The notes under the pieces are model-generated. The model was not told where the DNA came from, made no database searches, and was given only the letters and a program-made list of their open reading frames with translations. Below, piece by piece: positions 45,847-56,939 of a stretch of DNA of 64,000 nucleotides (positions are counted from its first letter, which is position 1; each line of letters starts with the position of its first letter). The translations under genes and the position numbers were made by a program. The stretch covers positions 85,003,073-85,067,072 of the forward strand of contig NC_071388.1 in the NCBI RefSeq assembly GCF_022682495.2, written 5' to 3'. Source of the DNA: Desmodus rotundus (taxonomy: Eukaryota; Chordata; Mammalia; Chiroptera; Phyllostomidae).

Positions 45847-47084
45847 ATTATTTATTGAAGTGCCTTTTTCCATATCAGTGGCATTAGGAATGGTGGCTAC
45901 ATGTATTTAAAGTACTTCCATTGACCTATGTATGAGGAATATGTACGATTGAACTAGCTTTCTGTGATAATATTGAAGAAATTGTTATGTGAAATATTTG
46001 CGTAATAATAATTGTTTACTAACCTGAAAACAACTCTTTATAAATTAACTGTTTTGTGCCGTTTAGCCTATTTATATATTGAGAACTATCTATTCAGTAA
46101 AATTTACTACAAAGACTCTTTAAGCACCATAATTTTAGTGACTCTTGGGTCAGACCACACTTTCAGGAGCTATGGTAGGAGTAGAAAGGGAGCTGCATGC
46201 TCACTGACCTCTGGTTTCAATTGCAACGTGCTGCCCATTGACCTGATGGCATTTCTTCCTCTGACTGGTGCCCAGATCCCGCAGGGCTGCATGCCATAGA
46301 CGACAATCATTATACTCCTCAAGTGCAAACTAGCACCGCTTGTCCTCACTGAACTATTATAGGTCCAGGCAATAAAGAGCAGCTACATCTTCCCTCCAAA
46401 ATCAACTTATAATTATCTTCTTTATTTTTCTCTATGCATTAAAAATAATAGTAAAAACAGACTATAATCAATATTGTTTTAACAAATTAAAGAAGATCCC
46501 AGAAGAGAAATCAGATTATGATATTCTTTTGGTTAGATTACATTGTGTGTTTTTATAAAAACAAGGAAGACCTACATACAAATTTTATCACTGTAAGTAA
46601 AATGCAAACAAAAGAGAATGAGAGGGTTATGTTTATAGACGATAAAAAATATTTAAGTGCTCTTTTTAATTTTTTGTTGATATTCCTTTAACTTTATTTA
46701 GTAAAGTTACTCCAGTATTTCATGTTTTATTGTTGATGAGCAACGTTTCTTTACCTACAGTCTTGTGTTAAAGTTACCTTTCATTTGTGTGTATATATAT
46801 ACACACACATACACACACAGGTAGGATTTGATATCATTTCTCTAAATACCTATAGAGATGTGGTTGTTCTGTCACACACATTAGAATTAAATTAAATTAC
46901 CTCGTTTCAGTACAAATGAGAAACTATTGATGTTGAAAGTCATAAAAGTAGTAAAAATAGAAACAATTGAATTTTACTCTGATACATTGCTATTAAGAAA
47001 TCAGAAATGCCACATGAAAGTTTCTATTTTGGTCAATGTGGAGTAACTGTTCCATCTGAAATGATAAAAAAAATACAGATAAAA
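45847..47084. other. No recognised element; palindromic microsatellite
   Basis: Unique DNA. A perfect 22-bp palindrome of (TG)n(TA)n(CA)n lies at 46786-46807. A 95-codon frame at 46012-46299 has no motif. Confidence 0.5.
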
Positions 47085-49435
47085 TTTATAAAACAATGGT
47101 TTTCAAGACATTGGATATCAGGCAATATAGGACAATGATTCCTGAGAAATCACCAACAAACGAGTTAAGCTCCTTCATTACCTCAGCGTACTGCATTTTG
47201 AGTTTCTAGGCTGCAGCTTCGGAAGGACACCGGGCAGAGCCCAGCACGTGGACTGAGTTGCAGAGACAGGGCAGGAAGTTTCAGGAGACTGAGGGCCTAG
47301 AGCTCACATGACTAAGTACTGAAGAGAAGTGTGCCGACAAAACTCCAGTGACACGTAGGAGGTCCTCCTTGAGTTTTCGGCACAGTACTGGACAGCACAT
47401 AACTACCAGTGGCTCAGGGAAGAATCACCTAGTACCTAGCACTCACAGAAAGCTGGAAATGCCTATTTCAACCTGTCAGAGTGAGAAACCTCGTAATTGA
47501 TTGGCACTGGGCACAACAGTCAGAAGAGCCTTGACTGAGTAAGTAGTAGGGAATAATCAGGCTTTCACTACCTGTGACTTTGGTCCTGCCTAACAATCTT
47601 AAAAGCAAAACCAAAAAAGATAAAAAATTTTCCAAGTAACTTAATTAAAGTCCAGAAAAAAGCTGAAGTGTATTGATAGGAATACAACAATATTCGGCAC
47701 CCAACCAGATAAAATTGCAATAATTGCCATCCAGTTCAACGTTACCAGGCATGCAAAGAAGAAAAAAAAAAAAACTAACCCACAATAAGAAGAAAACTCA
47801 AAACACTGAAACACCCTTGAATTGATACAGAAGATGCTAGAATTAAAAACAAGTACACTGAGTTATTCCTTCTGTTTCACATGTTGAACAAGTTAAGTAG
47901 ACATAAGTAAGCTAAGAAAAAAGGCCAAAATCAAAATGTTAGAGATGAAAACTTCAATGTACCATATAAAAAATACAATGGGTAGAATTAGTAAAAAGTT
48001 AGACATTGCAGAAAAGAAAGTCAGTAAAAAAAAAAAAAAGACATTGCAACTCTCCAAAATGAAACATAGAGGGAAAAAAATCAAAAGAAATAAACAGGCC
48101 AAATACCATATGATCTCACCTATAAGTGGAACCTAATCAACAAAACAAACCAGTGAGTAAAATAGAACCAGAGACATGGAAACAAAGAACAAACTGACAG
48201 TGACCAGAGAGGAGAGGGATGGGAGGTAATGGGGGAAAGAAGGGGAAGGGTCAAGTCAAGGAACAAGAATAAAGGGCCCATGGACAAGGAAAATGGGGGC
48301 AGAAGGACGGGGAGGGCTAAATGCAGGAGGAGGGAGGTGGGCAGGGCAGGGGAGAGTAATGGGAGATAAAGGGGAAAACTGTAATTGAACAACTATAAAA
48401 AAATTTAAAAAACAAATTAGAACAAATAATAAAAGTAAACAGATTAACAGTGAACTATGGGACAACTGCATGAAGAGGGCAGAGAGGGTAAATAGAAATT
48501 GGTTAAAGAACAGCTAAATATTTTCCAAATTTATGGAAAACTACAAATCTGCAGACCCAAGAAGCTCAATAAACTCCAAGCACAAGAAACATGAAGAAAA
48601 TTACACCAAGTCACATCATAATCAGTTGCTCAAAACAAATAATAGTTCATCTTAAAAGCAGTCAGAGAAAAAGAAACATTGTATATAGAAGAAAAACATA
48701 AGAGTGTGCATTTCTCATCAGAAACAGTAAAAACAAAAACAGAATAGAACAACATTTTTAAGCACTGAAAGCAAAATCTGTCAAACTAGAATTCTACATT
48801 GAGTAAAAATATTTTTCCAAATAGAAAAACTAAAGACATTTTCATACCAGAATGTATTTATCAAGCAGATGAACATGACACGAAATGCCAAAGGAAGTCC
48901 TGCAGGCTGAAGGAAGATGATAATAGATGGAAATCTGGGTCTTAAAGGAAGGAAGAGTACTGGAAATACTTAAGTAAATATAAAGAACCATTCCTTATTA
49001 CTTACACCACTTTAAAAGATAAATTACAGTTAAAAACAAAAGTACAATACAGTATAGACTCTGTAACATGTAAAAGTGAAATACGTGCCGGAGCAGAGAC
49101 GTGCAAGGACACGGGGGTAAGGTTCTTATTCTCCACGTGAAGTGGCTGGTATGACAGCACCCGGAGCAGACTGTGGGAAGTTATAGATGTGTACTCCAAA
49201 TTCTAAAGCAACCAAAAAAATAGCAAACCAAAAAGTTATAGCTAATGAGCCTACAAGGAGTAAAACGAAATCATAAAAATCCTGAATTAATCCAACAGAA
49301 GGTTGAAAAGAGAATAATGTAAACAAATAACAGGTGGAAAAAATAGAAACAAACAGCAGGATGATAGATGTAAATGTAACCATATCAAATATGCACATTA
49401 AAGGGAAATGGTCTAAACACCTCAAATAAATGTGT
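47085..49435 (+). mobile_element. Ancient HAL1/L1M element, 5' UTR and ORF1 to ORF2 start
   Basis: Collinear with an old L1M/HAL1. The 5' UTR is at about 47085-47780 ('acattggatatcaggcaata', 'agaagagccttgactgag', 'ccaggcatgcaaagaag'). ORF1 follows from about 47880 ('gttagagatgaaaacttcaa', 'agacattgcagaaaag') and resumes after the insert ('gaactatgggacaactgcat', 'agacccaagaagctcaataa', 'tcctgcaggctgaaggaaga'). The linker ('cgtgaagtggctggtatgac', 'ttatagctaatgagcctaca') leads to the ORF2-start signature 'gggaaatggtctaaacacct'. It is interrupted at about 48091-48420 by a younger L1 tail. Confidence 0.8.
48091..48420 (+). mobile_element. Young L1 3' end nested in HAL1/L1M
   Basis: Very 5'-truncated L1: the last ORF2 codons (YHMISPISGT, stop), a purine-rich 3' UTR ('gatgggaggtaatgggggaa', 'aagggcccatggacaagg') and an A-rich end ('ctataaaaaaatttaaaaaa'). 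It is the reverse-complement relative of the 3' UTR at 44.9-45.1 kb. Likely target-site duplication: 'aaaagaaataaacag' before and 'aaaagtaaacag' after. The older ORF1 resumes right behind it. Confidence 0.9.
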
Positions 49436-49439
49436 CAAC

Positions 49440-49560
49440 GGCTATGCCCAGGTTCTTTAGTGGATTATTTCACTTAATTCTCAGAAGAAATCTGTGATGA
49501 GATTGCTGCTTTTATTCCCTTTTACAGATGTTTGGTGAGATTGAATTATTTTCCTTTCTT
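49440..49560 (-). mobile_element. MIR SINE fragment
   Basis: 'ttcacttaattctcagaaga', 'aatctgtgatgagattgctg' and 'ttttattcccttttacagat' are the reverse-complement MIR core. Confidence 0.75.
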
Positions 49561-50159
49561 TGTGTCAGTGGCAACCAAGAGGCCCAGACCTAAGAATCAG
49601 CAGCTCCCCACCCGCAGGAGATAATGCTGCATGACGAAGGCCACACAAGCCAGTTTTACTGAGCAGAATCACAACTTTATCACACCAGCAGTACGTATTT
49701 CTTTAGGCTGGTAAATGCACACCTCACTGGAAACCAAAAGATCTTATTGGTTTACTTCCTCCTGATAATTTTACAATTATGTTGCTGAGTATTTAATTCT
49801 AATTTTTGTCTACACCATTCATTATTTTCTTGAATCAAGCATCTCACAGTTAATGCAGTTTGTCAATAATTGTGGCTTTACTGATTACTACAATCAAAGA
49901 CAATAAACGCAGAACGATCTTCCACCTAAATCTAGCAAGAATAATGTGTCCATATTATCCTCACCACATCCTGCTCATGTATAAATGCATCAATTCATCT
50001 TCTTTGACTTAAAAATTGAAGATGAGCTGGCAAATGGAATTGAGTTAAACATCATGCGGTTTAGGCAAGAAACAATAAGCACATCCTTAAGAGGAGATGT
50101 GAAATACGAAGTCAAAGCCATCAGGCAAGACATGTTTTAGAGCAGGAAACTGACGTTAC
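49561..50159. other. Unique non-repetitive block
   Basis: No repeat was recognised. Contains several homeobox-like ATTA words and balanced composition at 49600-49960; a weaker conserved-element candidate. Confidence 0.35.
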
Positions 50160-50300
50160 ATTGGGACTTGCTCTGGGGTGAGCACTGTGCCAGATGTATA
50201 TTCACTGCCTCCTTTAGTCCTCACAAAGGAAATTACGGTTGGAATAGTAGTTGATGAGATTTCTATTCTCAGCTACTTCTCTACCTCAGGCCACTTTCTG
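50160..50300 (-). mobile_element. MIR-like fragment
   Basis: 'gagcactgtgccagatgtat', 'tcactgcctcctttagtcct' and 'cacaaaggaaattacggttg' match a reverse MIR. Diverged. Confidence 0.6.
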
Positions 50301-51039
50301 ACTGAGCCAGTTAGTAGTCATTTGCCATCAACCATCCATGGAAAGGATGACACATGAGATCACAGAAACAAATAAGCAAGCGTTTACACTTGGCTTTGGA
50401 TTACAAACCCCTAGGTCTCAAGGGAATGTTTATGCAATATAAAAACTAAGTTAAAATGGTAAGTGAAAGAGAATCCATCCTTCCAGGAGCATATAAAGTG
50501 AGAAATGGAGATTGGTCAAGACTCAGATAAAGTGTGCAGATACAGAAGAAGCTTGTGCAAAGGAAATGAAACACCATCCAGGGATCACTAACTTCTGCTC
50601 TAAGACACATCATCCACTGCCAACGTCAAGGAGCTCTGTAAGAGCAGAATAAGTGTGAGGAGGTACGTCACACAACTGCACCTAGAAAATACATCAATTG
50701 TGCTTTCTAGAGACTTCCATTGAGGACTTCCCTTTGGCGGAGGTCAACATGGCACCAGCTGACTATCCAGAAAAGCTGATGCCTTTTTTCCAGCCCTATG
50801 CTTTGCCTAATAGCTCCCTGCTTAATTTGATCTGACACTTTCCAGCAGCAAAGTACACTTTGACATGTTGCTAATCCCTTCCCTGGAGAATTGGTTTCTG
50901 GATTTCTAGATGATGGTTGGAAGCAATGAAGAAGGAGACTTATTTTCCCTTGGGTGGGACTTTATGAATCAGTTTAATATTTCCCCTGAGCCAAGTTAAA
51001 GGTAAATCACACCCTGTTATGGCTTAAACAGCCCTACTG
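50301..51039. other. No recognised element
   Basis: Unique DNA, possibly with an old LTR-like part around 50550-50830; nothing firm. Confidence 0.4.
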
Positions 51040-51165
51040 GTTAAACGTTGTCATTCTTATAACACAGAGAAGAAAACTAGGATTTGGAATGGTTAAATTA
51101 ATTTGTTCAAGGTCACACTGCAAAGTAAATGGTTATTAGAAATTCAAGTCTAAGTCTGTCTCTTT
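51040..51165 (-). mobile_element. MIR SINE fragment
   Basis: 'ggttaaattaatttgttcaa', 'ggtcacactgcaaagtaaat' and 'gaaattcaagtctaagtctg' are reverse-complement MIR. Confidence 0.8.
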
Positions 51166-51516
51166 ACCCTCTTTTTCCTATACCTCAAGCATTGATCTTA
51201 GTGCAAGTATCAAAATAAGTAATCTTTTATGGAAAAGATTGCACTTTCGCCAGGTTTCAGATAGACCCAATATTTCTGAATTATTTAAAAAAACACAACT
51301 AACTAAACTTCTAAGCAATTCACAATTAAAAGAATAAAAAAATTGATCATACACAATACTTAGAACACTACAAGGAATTAGCAGGAAGACACTATAAATA
51401 GTATATCATAAACACATAAAAATAATATGAATTTTTTGCTAATGTGTTTGAAATTCCAAATAATCAGACAACTTTAATAACAAAATAACATCCATAAATT
51501 TAAGAATTGATTAGAT
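51166..51516. other. No recognised element
   Basis: AT-rich unique DNA. Confidence 0.5.
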
Positions 51517-51728
51517 CAAAGACTGGAAAACCCTATGAAGAGCCAGATAACAGATATTTTAGCCTTCAGGCTGCACATTCTGTCCCATCCACTCCATTTT
51601 GTTGTTGTAGTGTGGGGCAACCACAGATAATACAAAAAAATAAGTGTGTCTTTTTACCAGTAGATTTCATTTGCAAAAACAGGCAGTGGACTAGACTTGG
51701 CTTCCAAGCCTTAATTTGCCAATTTCTT
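51517..51728 (+). mobile_element. hAT-Charlie-type non-autonomous element
   Basis: Same family as the copy at 32319. The interior 'aaccctatgaagagccagat', 'aacagatattttagccttca', 'ggctgcacattctgtcc' and 'tgcaaaaacaggcagtggac' is collinear with it. The end 'aatttgccaatttctt' is the degenerate inverted repeat. Flanks 'gattagat' (51509-51516) and 'aattagac' (51729-51736) share ATTAGA, consistent with a decayed 8-bp hAT target duplication. Confidence 0.8.
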
Positions 51729-52899
51729 AATTAGACAATCACCATTATAAATGTTAAACCAGAACTCAAGAATATACCTATAAAATAAACTCTATTTCCA
51801 AGTAATTTATAGGTTAGTTTACCAAACCCTAAAAGAATAGATATCCCAGAGGCAACTGTTCCCAGGTAAAGCAAGATACAAAACTCTTTTATATTAATAT
51901 ATCCTTTATACCAAAACTAGATTAAAAAGATTGAACCATTTTAGGCCAATTTCACATAAAAATAAACATCATAAATAATTAGTAAATTACTAATATATTT
52001 CAAAAGTCATATATTTCAAAAGAATATGCAACAACCAAGTTGAGTTTCATTCTAGGGTTTCCTAGATTTATTTTAATCAAATGAATATATGAAAAATGCA
52101 TAGAAGGAATCAGATAAAATACAGCACTTGATCTTGCACAAAATTCTTAGCAAAATAGTAAATGGAAGGTAAAAATTTTAAACTCCTAAAGAATATAGAC
52201 CAAAATGCCACATTTTTATAATTAAAAATCAAACTATGAAAGCATGCCCATGAAAACGAGAGACCAGAAAAACATAATCAGTGTTACTTTTACATTTCTC
52301 TTGAAGAACTAACACAACGAGACAAGAAGAAATAAGAGAGATAACTGTTTGAAAGAAAGAAATTAAATAATTACCATTCTACTCCGAGAACATGTCTGCC
52401 TACAATGAGAATCTAAGAAACTCTGCAGTTAACTATTGAAAATAAGAGAATTCAGCATTGCATGATATAAGCTCAATACGCAAAAGTAATTACCATTCTG
52501 TTATATCGGAAACAACTAATTTGAAAAGGTAAGAATACTTTTTTAAAAACATCCATTCTGATGATCACTAAAACTATGGAAATACTTGGAGTAAATCTAA
52601 AAAGTTAGCAAAAATTAATTTTTAGAGAATATTATAAAACTTCATTAAGAATAAAAATTTCAAGAATAAGTGGAGAGAAATACCATATTTATGAAATACT
52701 CCCCATATACATACAGATCAAATTAATCTGAATACATACTTTTAATGGAATTAGGTATTCATATGACACATTATTTAGTGAATTTTACATTGTAACTATT
52801 TTTTTTAATTATCCAAGGCAGTATTATTGATTTCAGAAAGATCCTCATACCAGCATGTAACCAGTACTGGAACACGCTAGTCCTAATTTTAGGTCCGAC
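51729..52899. other. Very AT-rich unique DNA
   Basis: 1.2 kb with no recognised repeat, gene or RNA. Confidence 0.5.
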
Positions 52900-53073
52900 T
52901 TCTTAATGCCAAAGACATTCGTAACACATAGAGGTACATTACATCATACCTATCTACATAAGCTTTTATCATCTTTTTTCCAATTATAAAATAATGCACA
53001 TTTACTGTAAAATACAAAAGTACAAACAAGTACATTTTGAAAATACAAAAAATGCAATCAAGAAGGGGAAAAA
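52900..53073. mobile_element. Old LINE-like segment, left half
   Basis: Text around 52970-53050 and its continuation past the SINE ('aatcacccataatttcacca', 'tcctttaagtaatattaaca') resemble a common old mammalian LINE fragment. The SINE at 53074 interrupts it. Confidence 0.4.
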
Positions 53074-53276
53074 GCCCTGGCTGGTGTGACTTAGTGTATT
53101 GAATGCTGGCCTGCAAACCAAAGGGTCCCTGGTTTGATTCCCACTCTAGGCACATGCCTGGGTTGCAGGCCCGGTCCCCAGTAGGGGGTAAGAGGCAAAC
53201 ACACATCGATGTTTCTCTCCCTCTTTCTCCTTCCCTTCCCCCTCTCTAAAAATAAGTAAATAAAATCTTAAAAAAT
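53074..53276 (+). mobile_element. VES SINE
   Basis: Complete copy: 'gccctggctggtgtgactta' head with A box, B box 'ggtttgattcc', 'cacatgcctgggttgcaggc', 'atgtttctctccctctttct', 'aaaaataagtaaataaaatc'. Imperfect target-site duplication: 'agaaggggaaaaa' before and 'aggaagggaaaaa' after. Confidence 0.95.
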
Positions 53277-53420
53277 AGGAAGGGAAAAAAATCACCCATA
53301 ATTTCACCATCCTTTAAGTAATATTAACATTTGGTGCATTTTTTCCTAGTTATTTTTCCAGATATATTTATTTTGTTGACTTTTATAGTTTTTAGACAGA
53401 TATCTTAAGATGCTCTCCCC
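53277..53420. mobile_element. Old LINE-like segment, right half
   Basis: Continuation of the interrupted old fragment described at 52900. Confidence 0.4.
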
Positions 53421-53439
53421 CTGTAACCTGGGTACCTCA

Positions 53440-53640
53440 GGGATGTGAGAGCATGACTCTGTGTATTTCGGTCACTGAGCAATACGTCTGCTGAACTCTC
53501 TCAGCCTTCTGTCCCTGTGTGTGAACTGGTGAATCTGTGGACTAAAAGGCGGTAGTAGCGAGCCTCACCCTGGGGTTAATTACACAGATAACTCAGAATA
53601 TACAGGCATCTTTCTATATTTTGTTTTAGTTTGTTTCTTA
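53440..53640 (+). mobile_element. Possible MIR, diverged
   Basis: 'tgaatctgtggactaaaagg' and 'cgagcctcaccctggggtta' parallel the MIR 'cctcatctgtaaaatgggg..ctacctcatagggttg' block. Weak. Confidence 0.35.
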
Positions 53641-53749
53641 TTAGCAGCTCTCTGCTTTCAAATGGTGTTTATTAGAAAACATTTTGAAATGAGTGTGTAT
53701 TACATGAAAATACAGCCGATTTTAAATGCATTCTTTTTTGCTTCTGCAA

Positions 53750-54060
53750 TTTCCACAAATTATTTCCTATTGTCATCTTATTTCAGCAGAAAAGGCCAAA
53801 TCCCATTTGGGGTTTTTTGGTGACAAATGACTAAGCCTTCATTCAACGACACACCCTGAGAAATGGTTTGCAGTGAATGACAGCTCTGGGGAACAGAAAC
53901 CCTCAGGTAGAATTCAGAAAGCAGCGCGGCGGCCTTGCCCCAAACAACGGAGTCTGCATGTCGTAGGACCCCCAGAACTAAACGTGTCCTTGCACTCCTG
54001 GCTCTCGGTCCTTATTTTACCCCATTAGTTTATTGTGCCTTATGAAGCATCAGAAGTAAT
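53750..54060. promoter_or_regulatory. Candidate conserved non-coding element
   Basis: Non-repetitive, with a locally GC-rich patch (GCAGCGCGGCGGCC at about 53931), a TGACAAATGAC word near 53820 and GAATGACAGCTCTG near 53875 (TALE-homeobox-like TGACAG). Reads like an enhancer-type conserved element. No open frame or splice context suggests an exon. Confidence 0.3.
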
Positions 54061-54529
54061 TTATGTTAATATATCTGACAAGTTGTGAGAGAGCCCATTG
54101 GGGCTTACCAAATATCTATATACTCCTTATATTTCCCAACCCCAAGGCTTCTAGGTGTGATCACGTGATAAATTCTTGCAGCGCAACATCAAAAGAAAGA
54201 TGTAGTGATGTGTCACTTCCACTAAAGCACTTAAAAAAATTTGCCCCCCTTACTTTCTCCACAATTAGACAAAAATTAAAATTAAAAAAGCACATGTAGG
54301 TCTCAGAGGTCTAACAGAAAGCAGCCAAGTCCCTGATGCTCAGCTCGAAGGACAATTGTGCTCCTGAGCCTCCTTTCTGTATGAAGGAAGAAATAAGGAA
54401 AAGTAAGAAATAAATCTTATTTTTGACAAACCACTAAAGTAGGTTTATTTCGTATTGCATTATGGCCTAGTCGTATAATTTAGCTTTGTCTTATTTTTTT
54501 ACAGTAGTTCAAGTGTGGGGGGGAGAATG
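54061..54529. other. No recognised element
   Basis: Unique DNA; nothing identified. Confidence 0.5.
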
Positions 54530-55440
54530 CATATGGCAGCTGAGTATCTACAGCAGAAGACTGGGCCAGTTCTCAGGTTATTGCCTCTGAGCACCAAATT
54601 TACTCCCCGAGTACCTGCTCCACCACAATGACCTGGCCTCTTAAGCAGTTGCCTTTTGCACTGAGCATGATGTTAATTTTGTCAATAGAGGGCGCTGAGG
54701 GACACTGCAGAAGAACCAGGCCTCTGGTTCTGGAGATAAGTCTTTTTGCTACTGCTGCACAGTGGTGTTTGTGTGTGTTTGTCTTTGTGCGTGTACACAT
54801 CCAGTGCCATTCAGCCCCAGCTATGCACCCAGAGTGTACAGTCCCTCAGCGACCTTGCAGCCCAGGGTGGGGCCGAGTGATCCCTGCCAGCTTTAGTCCT
54901 GTTGCTGGCAGAGACTCCTCCTGTCCCCCCCATACACACACCCTGCCGAGTCCCTTCCTGCTCATCAGTGTTAGTTCTGTGCTGGGAGAGTTGTTTCCTG
55001 CAGTCCTCCCAACAAAGCCACCTTGCATTCCAGAATACATGCCGCGGCTTGCGATCGGCCCCCTCAAAGCTGCCTCTTCCATGCCTGCCTACCAGCACCT
55101 GCCTGACTGCAGCCAGAGGCCAACTTGGGACGAGCTCTGGCCTGGGAAACCCAGCAATCTTGCCTGCCACCCAGCTGATTATGACCACAGCTTTTCCGTG
55201 AGGTCTGAGCCCCAGCTGTTGGGAGGGGACCCATCCAAGTTGTCCTTCCTTATGTATTCCCATCCAGCTCTGGAGCACTCTTTCTAGTTCTCTCACATGT
55301 TTAATGTTACTCTCCTACTATGGTTAAATTATCATTATGTTAAGCTTTCCCTCTTCAAATGACAATGAATTTCTGTCTGTTTTCTAATTGGTTCCAGAAT
55401 AGTATACCAGCCTAGCCTAACTAGTGAACAACTGATAGTA
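54530..55440 (+). mobile_element. Probable ancient LTR (ERVL/MaLR class), GC-richer
   Basis: A 0.9 kb block clearly richer in G+C than its surroundings, starting near 'gcagctgagtatctacagca' and ending with T-rich text and 'cagcctagcctaactagtga'. The layout (GC-rich body, then 'ttctctcacatgtttaatgt', then a terminal AT-rich part) is LTR-like, but no family could be assigned. It carries the longest open frame of the window (219 codons, 54628-55287) and an antisense one of 161 codons. Both look like composition artefacts: proline/serine/cysteine-rich with no domain. Confidence 0.4.
54682..54695 (+). promoter_or_regulatory. CTCF-like motif
   Basis: 'tcaatagagggcgc' matches 13 of 14 positions of the core consensus CCASYAGRKGGCRS (the first C is T). 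Repeat-borne CTCF sites are common in mammals; occupancy is unknown. Confidence 0.4.
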
Positions 55441-55904
55441 GGAGAATGTCAAATCAGAAGTCTAAACCTTAAATAAAATGCAGGAGCAACTTAGATTACA
55501 TGCTGCGGAATACCTTGAAACTAATATAGGTTCCTATACTTAAGCTCAAATAATTCTCCTAAATTCCAAATTGGAAAAAAAATAACTGCATTGGAAACAA
55601 ACACAGCTGGGAGTCAAAACTGGCTAAAAATTGAATTTGTGGCTAGGTAAAGTAATGACTATGGAATTGTGAGCTATTTGGGGAATGTCTCAACATGAGA
55701 AAATTGTGCAACAAATGATAAAGTATAATTTCTATTATTTTGGATAGTTACATTAATGGATCTTATTTTTAGTGTTTGTTCCCTAAAGGTATAATTTTCT
55801 TATTATCTCCTAGAGCATTACTTCCAAAACATTTACTCTTTTTACAATATGGCTTGTATTTTCATACTGTATTTTGAAAATACAATAATGTATTTTGATG
55901 AAAT
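55441..55904. other. No recognised element
   Basis: AT-rich unique DNA. Confidence 0.5.
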
Positions 55905-56560
55905 ACATATTTCATTTGGGTAGTATGTATTCGTTGAGTATCTTCCATGTCCCAGGAGCTCAGTCCTGGGAACGGTGCAGTAAACATCACAGTTGGGGGG
56001 TCTGTCCTCAGGAGCTTACATCCTAGCCCGGACTCCTGTCTCCAGTCATAATGCTGTGAAGTGAAAGGTCTCCTGTTCAATTCTGGTCGCGGCACATGCA
56101 TGGGTTCCAGGCCGGGTCCTGGGTTGGGGACCTGAGAGAGACAACCAATCAATGTTTCTCTCACACACTAGTGTTTCTCTCCCTCTCTTTCTCTTTTCCT
56201 TCCCCTCTCTCTGAAACTAAACAAATAAAATATTAAAGAAAAGAAAGAGCTTACCTTCTAAAAAGGTGTAAAGAAAAGGAAAGTGGTAATTACAATATTG
56301 TGTGTATCTGCTATTAATAGGGAAGTGCAAGGTTCTCTGGGAATTCAAGGACTGAACCCTTAGCCAACAGAGGAAGAGAAGTGCTAGAAAAGATATCACA
56401 GAAGTAAGGCAAGCTGAGACCCGAAGAGTCAGCAGCAGCTAGGTGAAAGTCAGGTGGTGGTGAGTGCTGTAGAGAAGACGAAGATTATCCCAGGCAAACT
56501 TCTTAGCACAGGCCAAGCACAATAGGGTATTGCCTAGGGAGCAATAGATTGCATTAAAAA
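55905..56560 (-). mobile_element. L2 LINE 3' end, split by a SINE
   Basis: The plus strand is a reverse L2 tail: 'cgttgagtatcttccatgtc', 'ccaggagctcagtcctggga', 'ctcaggagcttacatcct'. After the SINE it continues 'agagcttaccttctaaaaag', 'gaagtgcaaggttctctggg', 'gcaagctgagacccgaagag'. The SINE occupies 56025-56245. Confidence 0.75.
56025..56245 (+). mobile_element. VES SINE nested in L2
   Basis: Diverged VES copy: 'agtcataatgctgtgaagtg', B box 'tgttcaattctgg', 'cggcacatgcatgggttcca', 'tcaatgtttctctcacacac', TCTC tail and AATAAAATATT end. Target-site duplication 'ggagcttacatcct' (56011-56024) and 'agagcttaccttct' (56246-56259). Confidence 0.92.
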
Positions 56561-56838
56561 ATTCAAAGAATGAGACTTTCTAACTGTGACCTACAGCATT
56601 TTAAAAATATCATAAGTTTGTAAGAGATCTCATTTTTTAGAGCAATATTGATGAAAGCTGTGACAGACCCCCTACCAATAGCAGTGACTTATTGCAGCAA
56701 AGAGATAAGAATATTTTAGAGTATTAGCAGCATGAAGTATAAAGGGCATGTTAAAGTTTGAAAACCCATGAGTGGTTGGGGTATGACCTTTAAATATGTG
56801 GGGGTGTGATAGTGTTTAAAGGTTTAATGTCATTGGGA

Positions 56839-56932
56839 TTTTTTTTAATTTATTGATTTTAGAGGCAGAGAGAGAAAAACACTGAATTGTTGTTCCACTT
56901 ATTCATGCACTCATTGGTTGATTCTTGTTTGT
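56839..56932 (-). mobile_element. VES-related SINE, 3' half only
   Basis: Plus-strand 'ttttttttaatttattgatt', 'aggcagagagagaaaaacac' and 'tgttgttccacttattcatg', with 'cattggttgattcttg', is the reverse complement of the tail half of a bat tRNA-SINE subtype. The tRNA-related head is missing. Confidence 0.75.
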
Positions 56933-56939
56933 GTTTTAA

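Noticed and set aside
54628..55287. 219-codon plus-strand open frame, the longest in the window
   Set aside because: No domain, signal or conserved block; proline/serine/cysteine-rich from local GC composition, overlapped by long antisense frames, and located in an LTR-like segment.
54811..55296. 161-codon minus-strand open frame
   Set aside because: Antisense shadow of the GC-richer segment; no recognisable protein feature.
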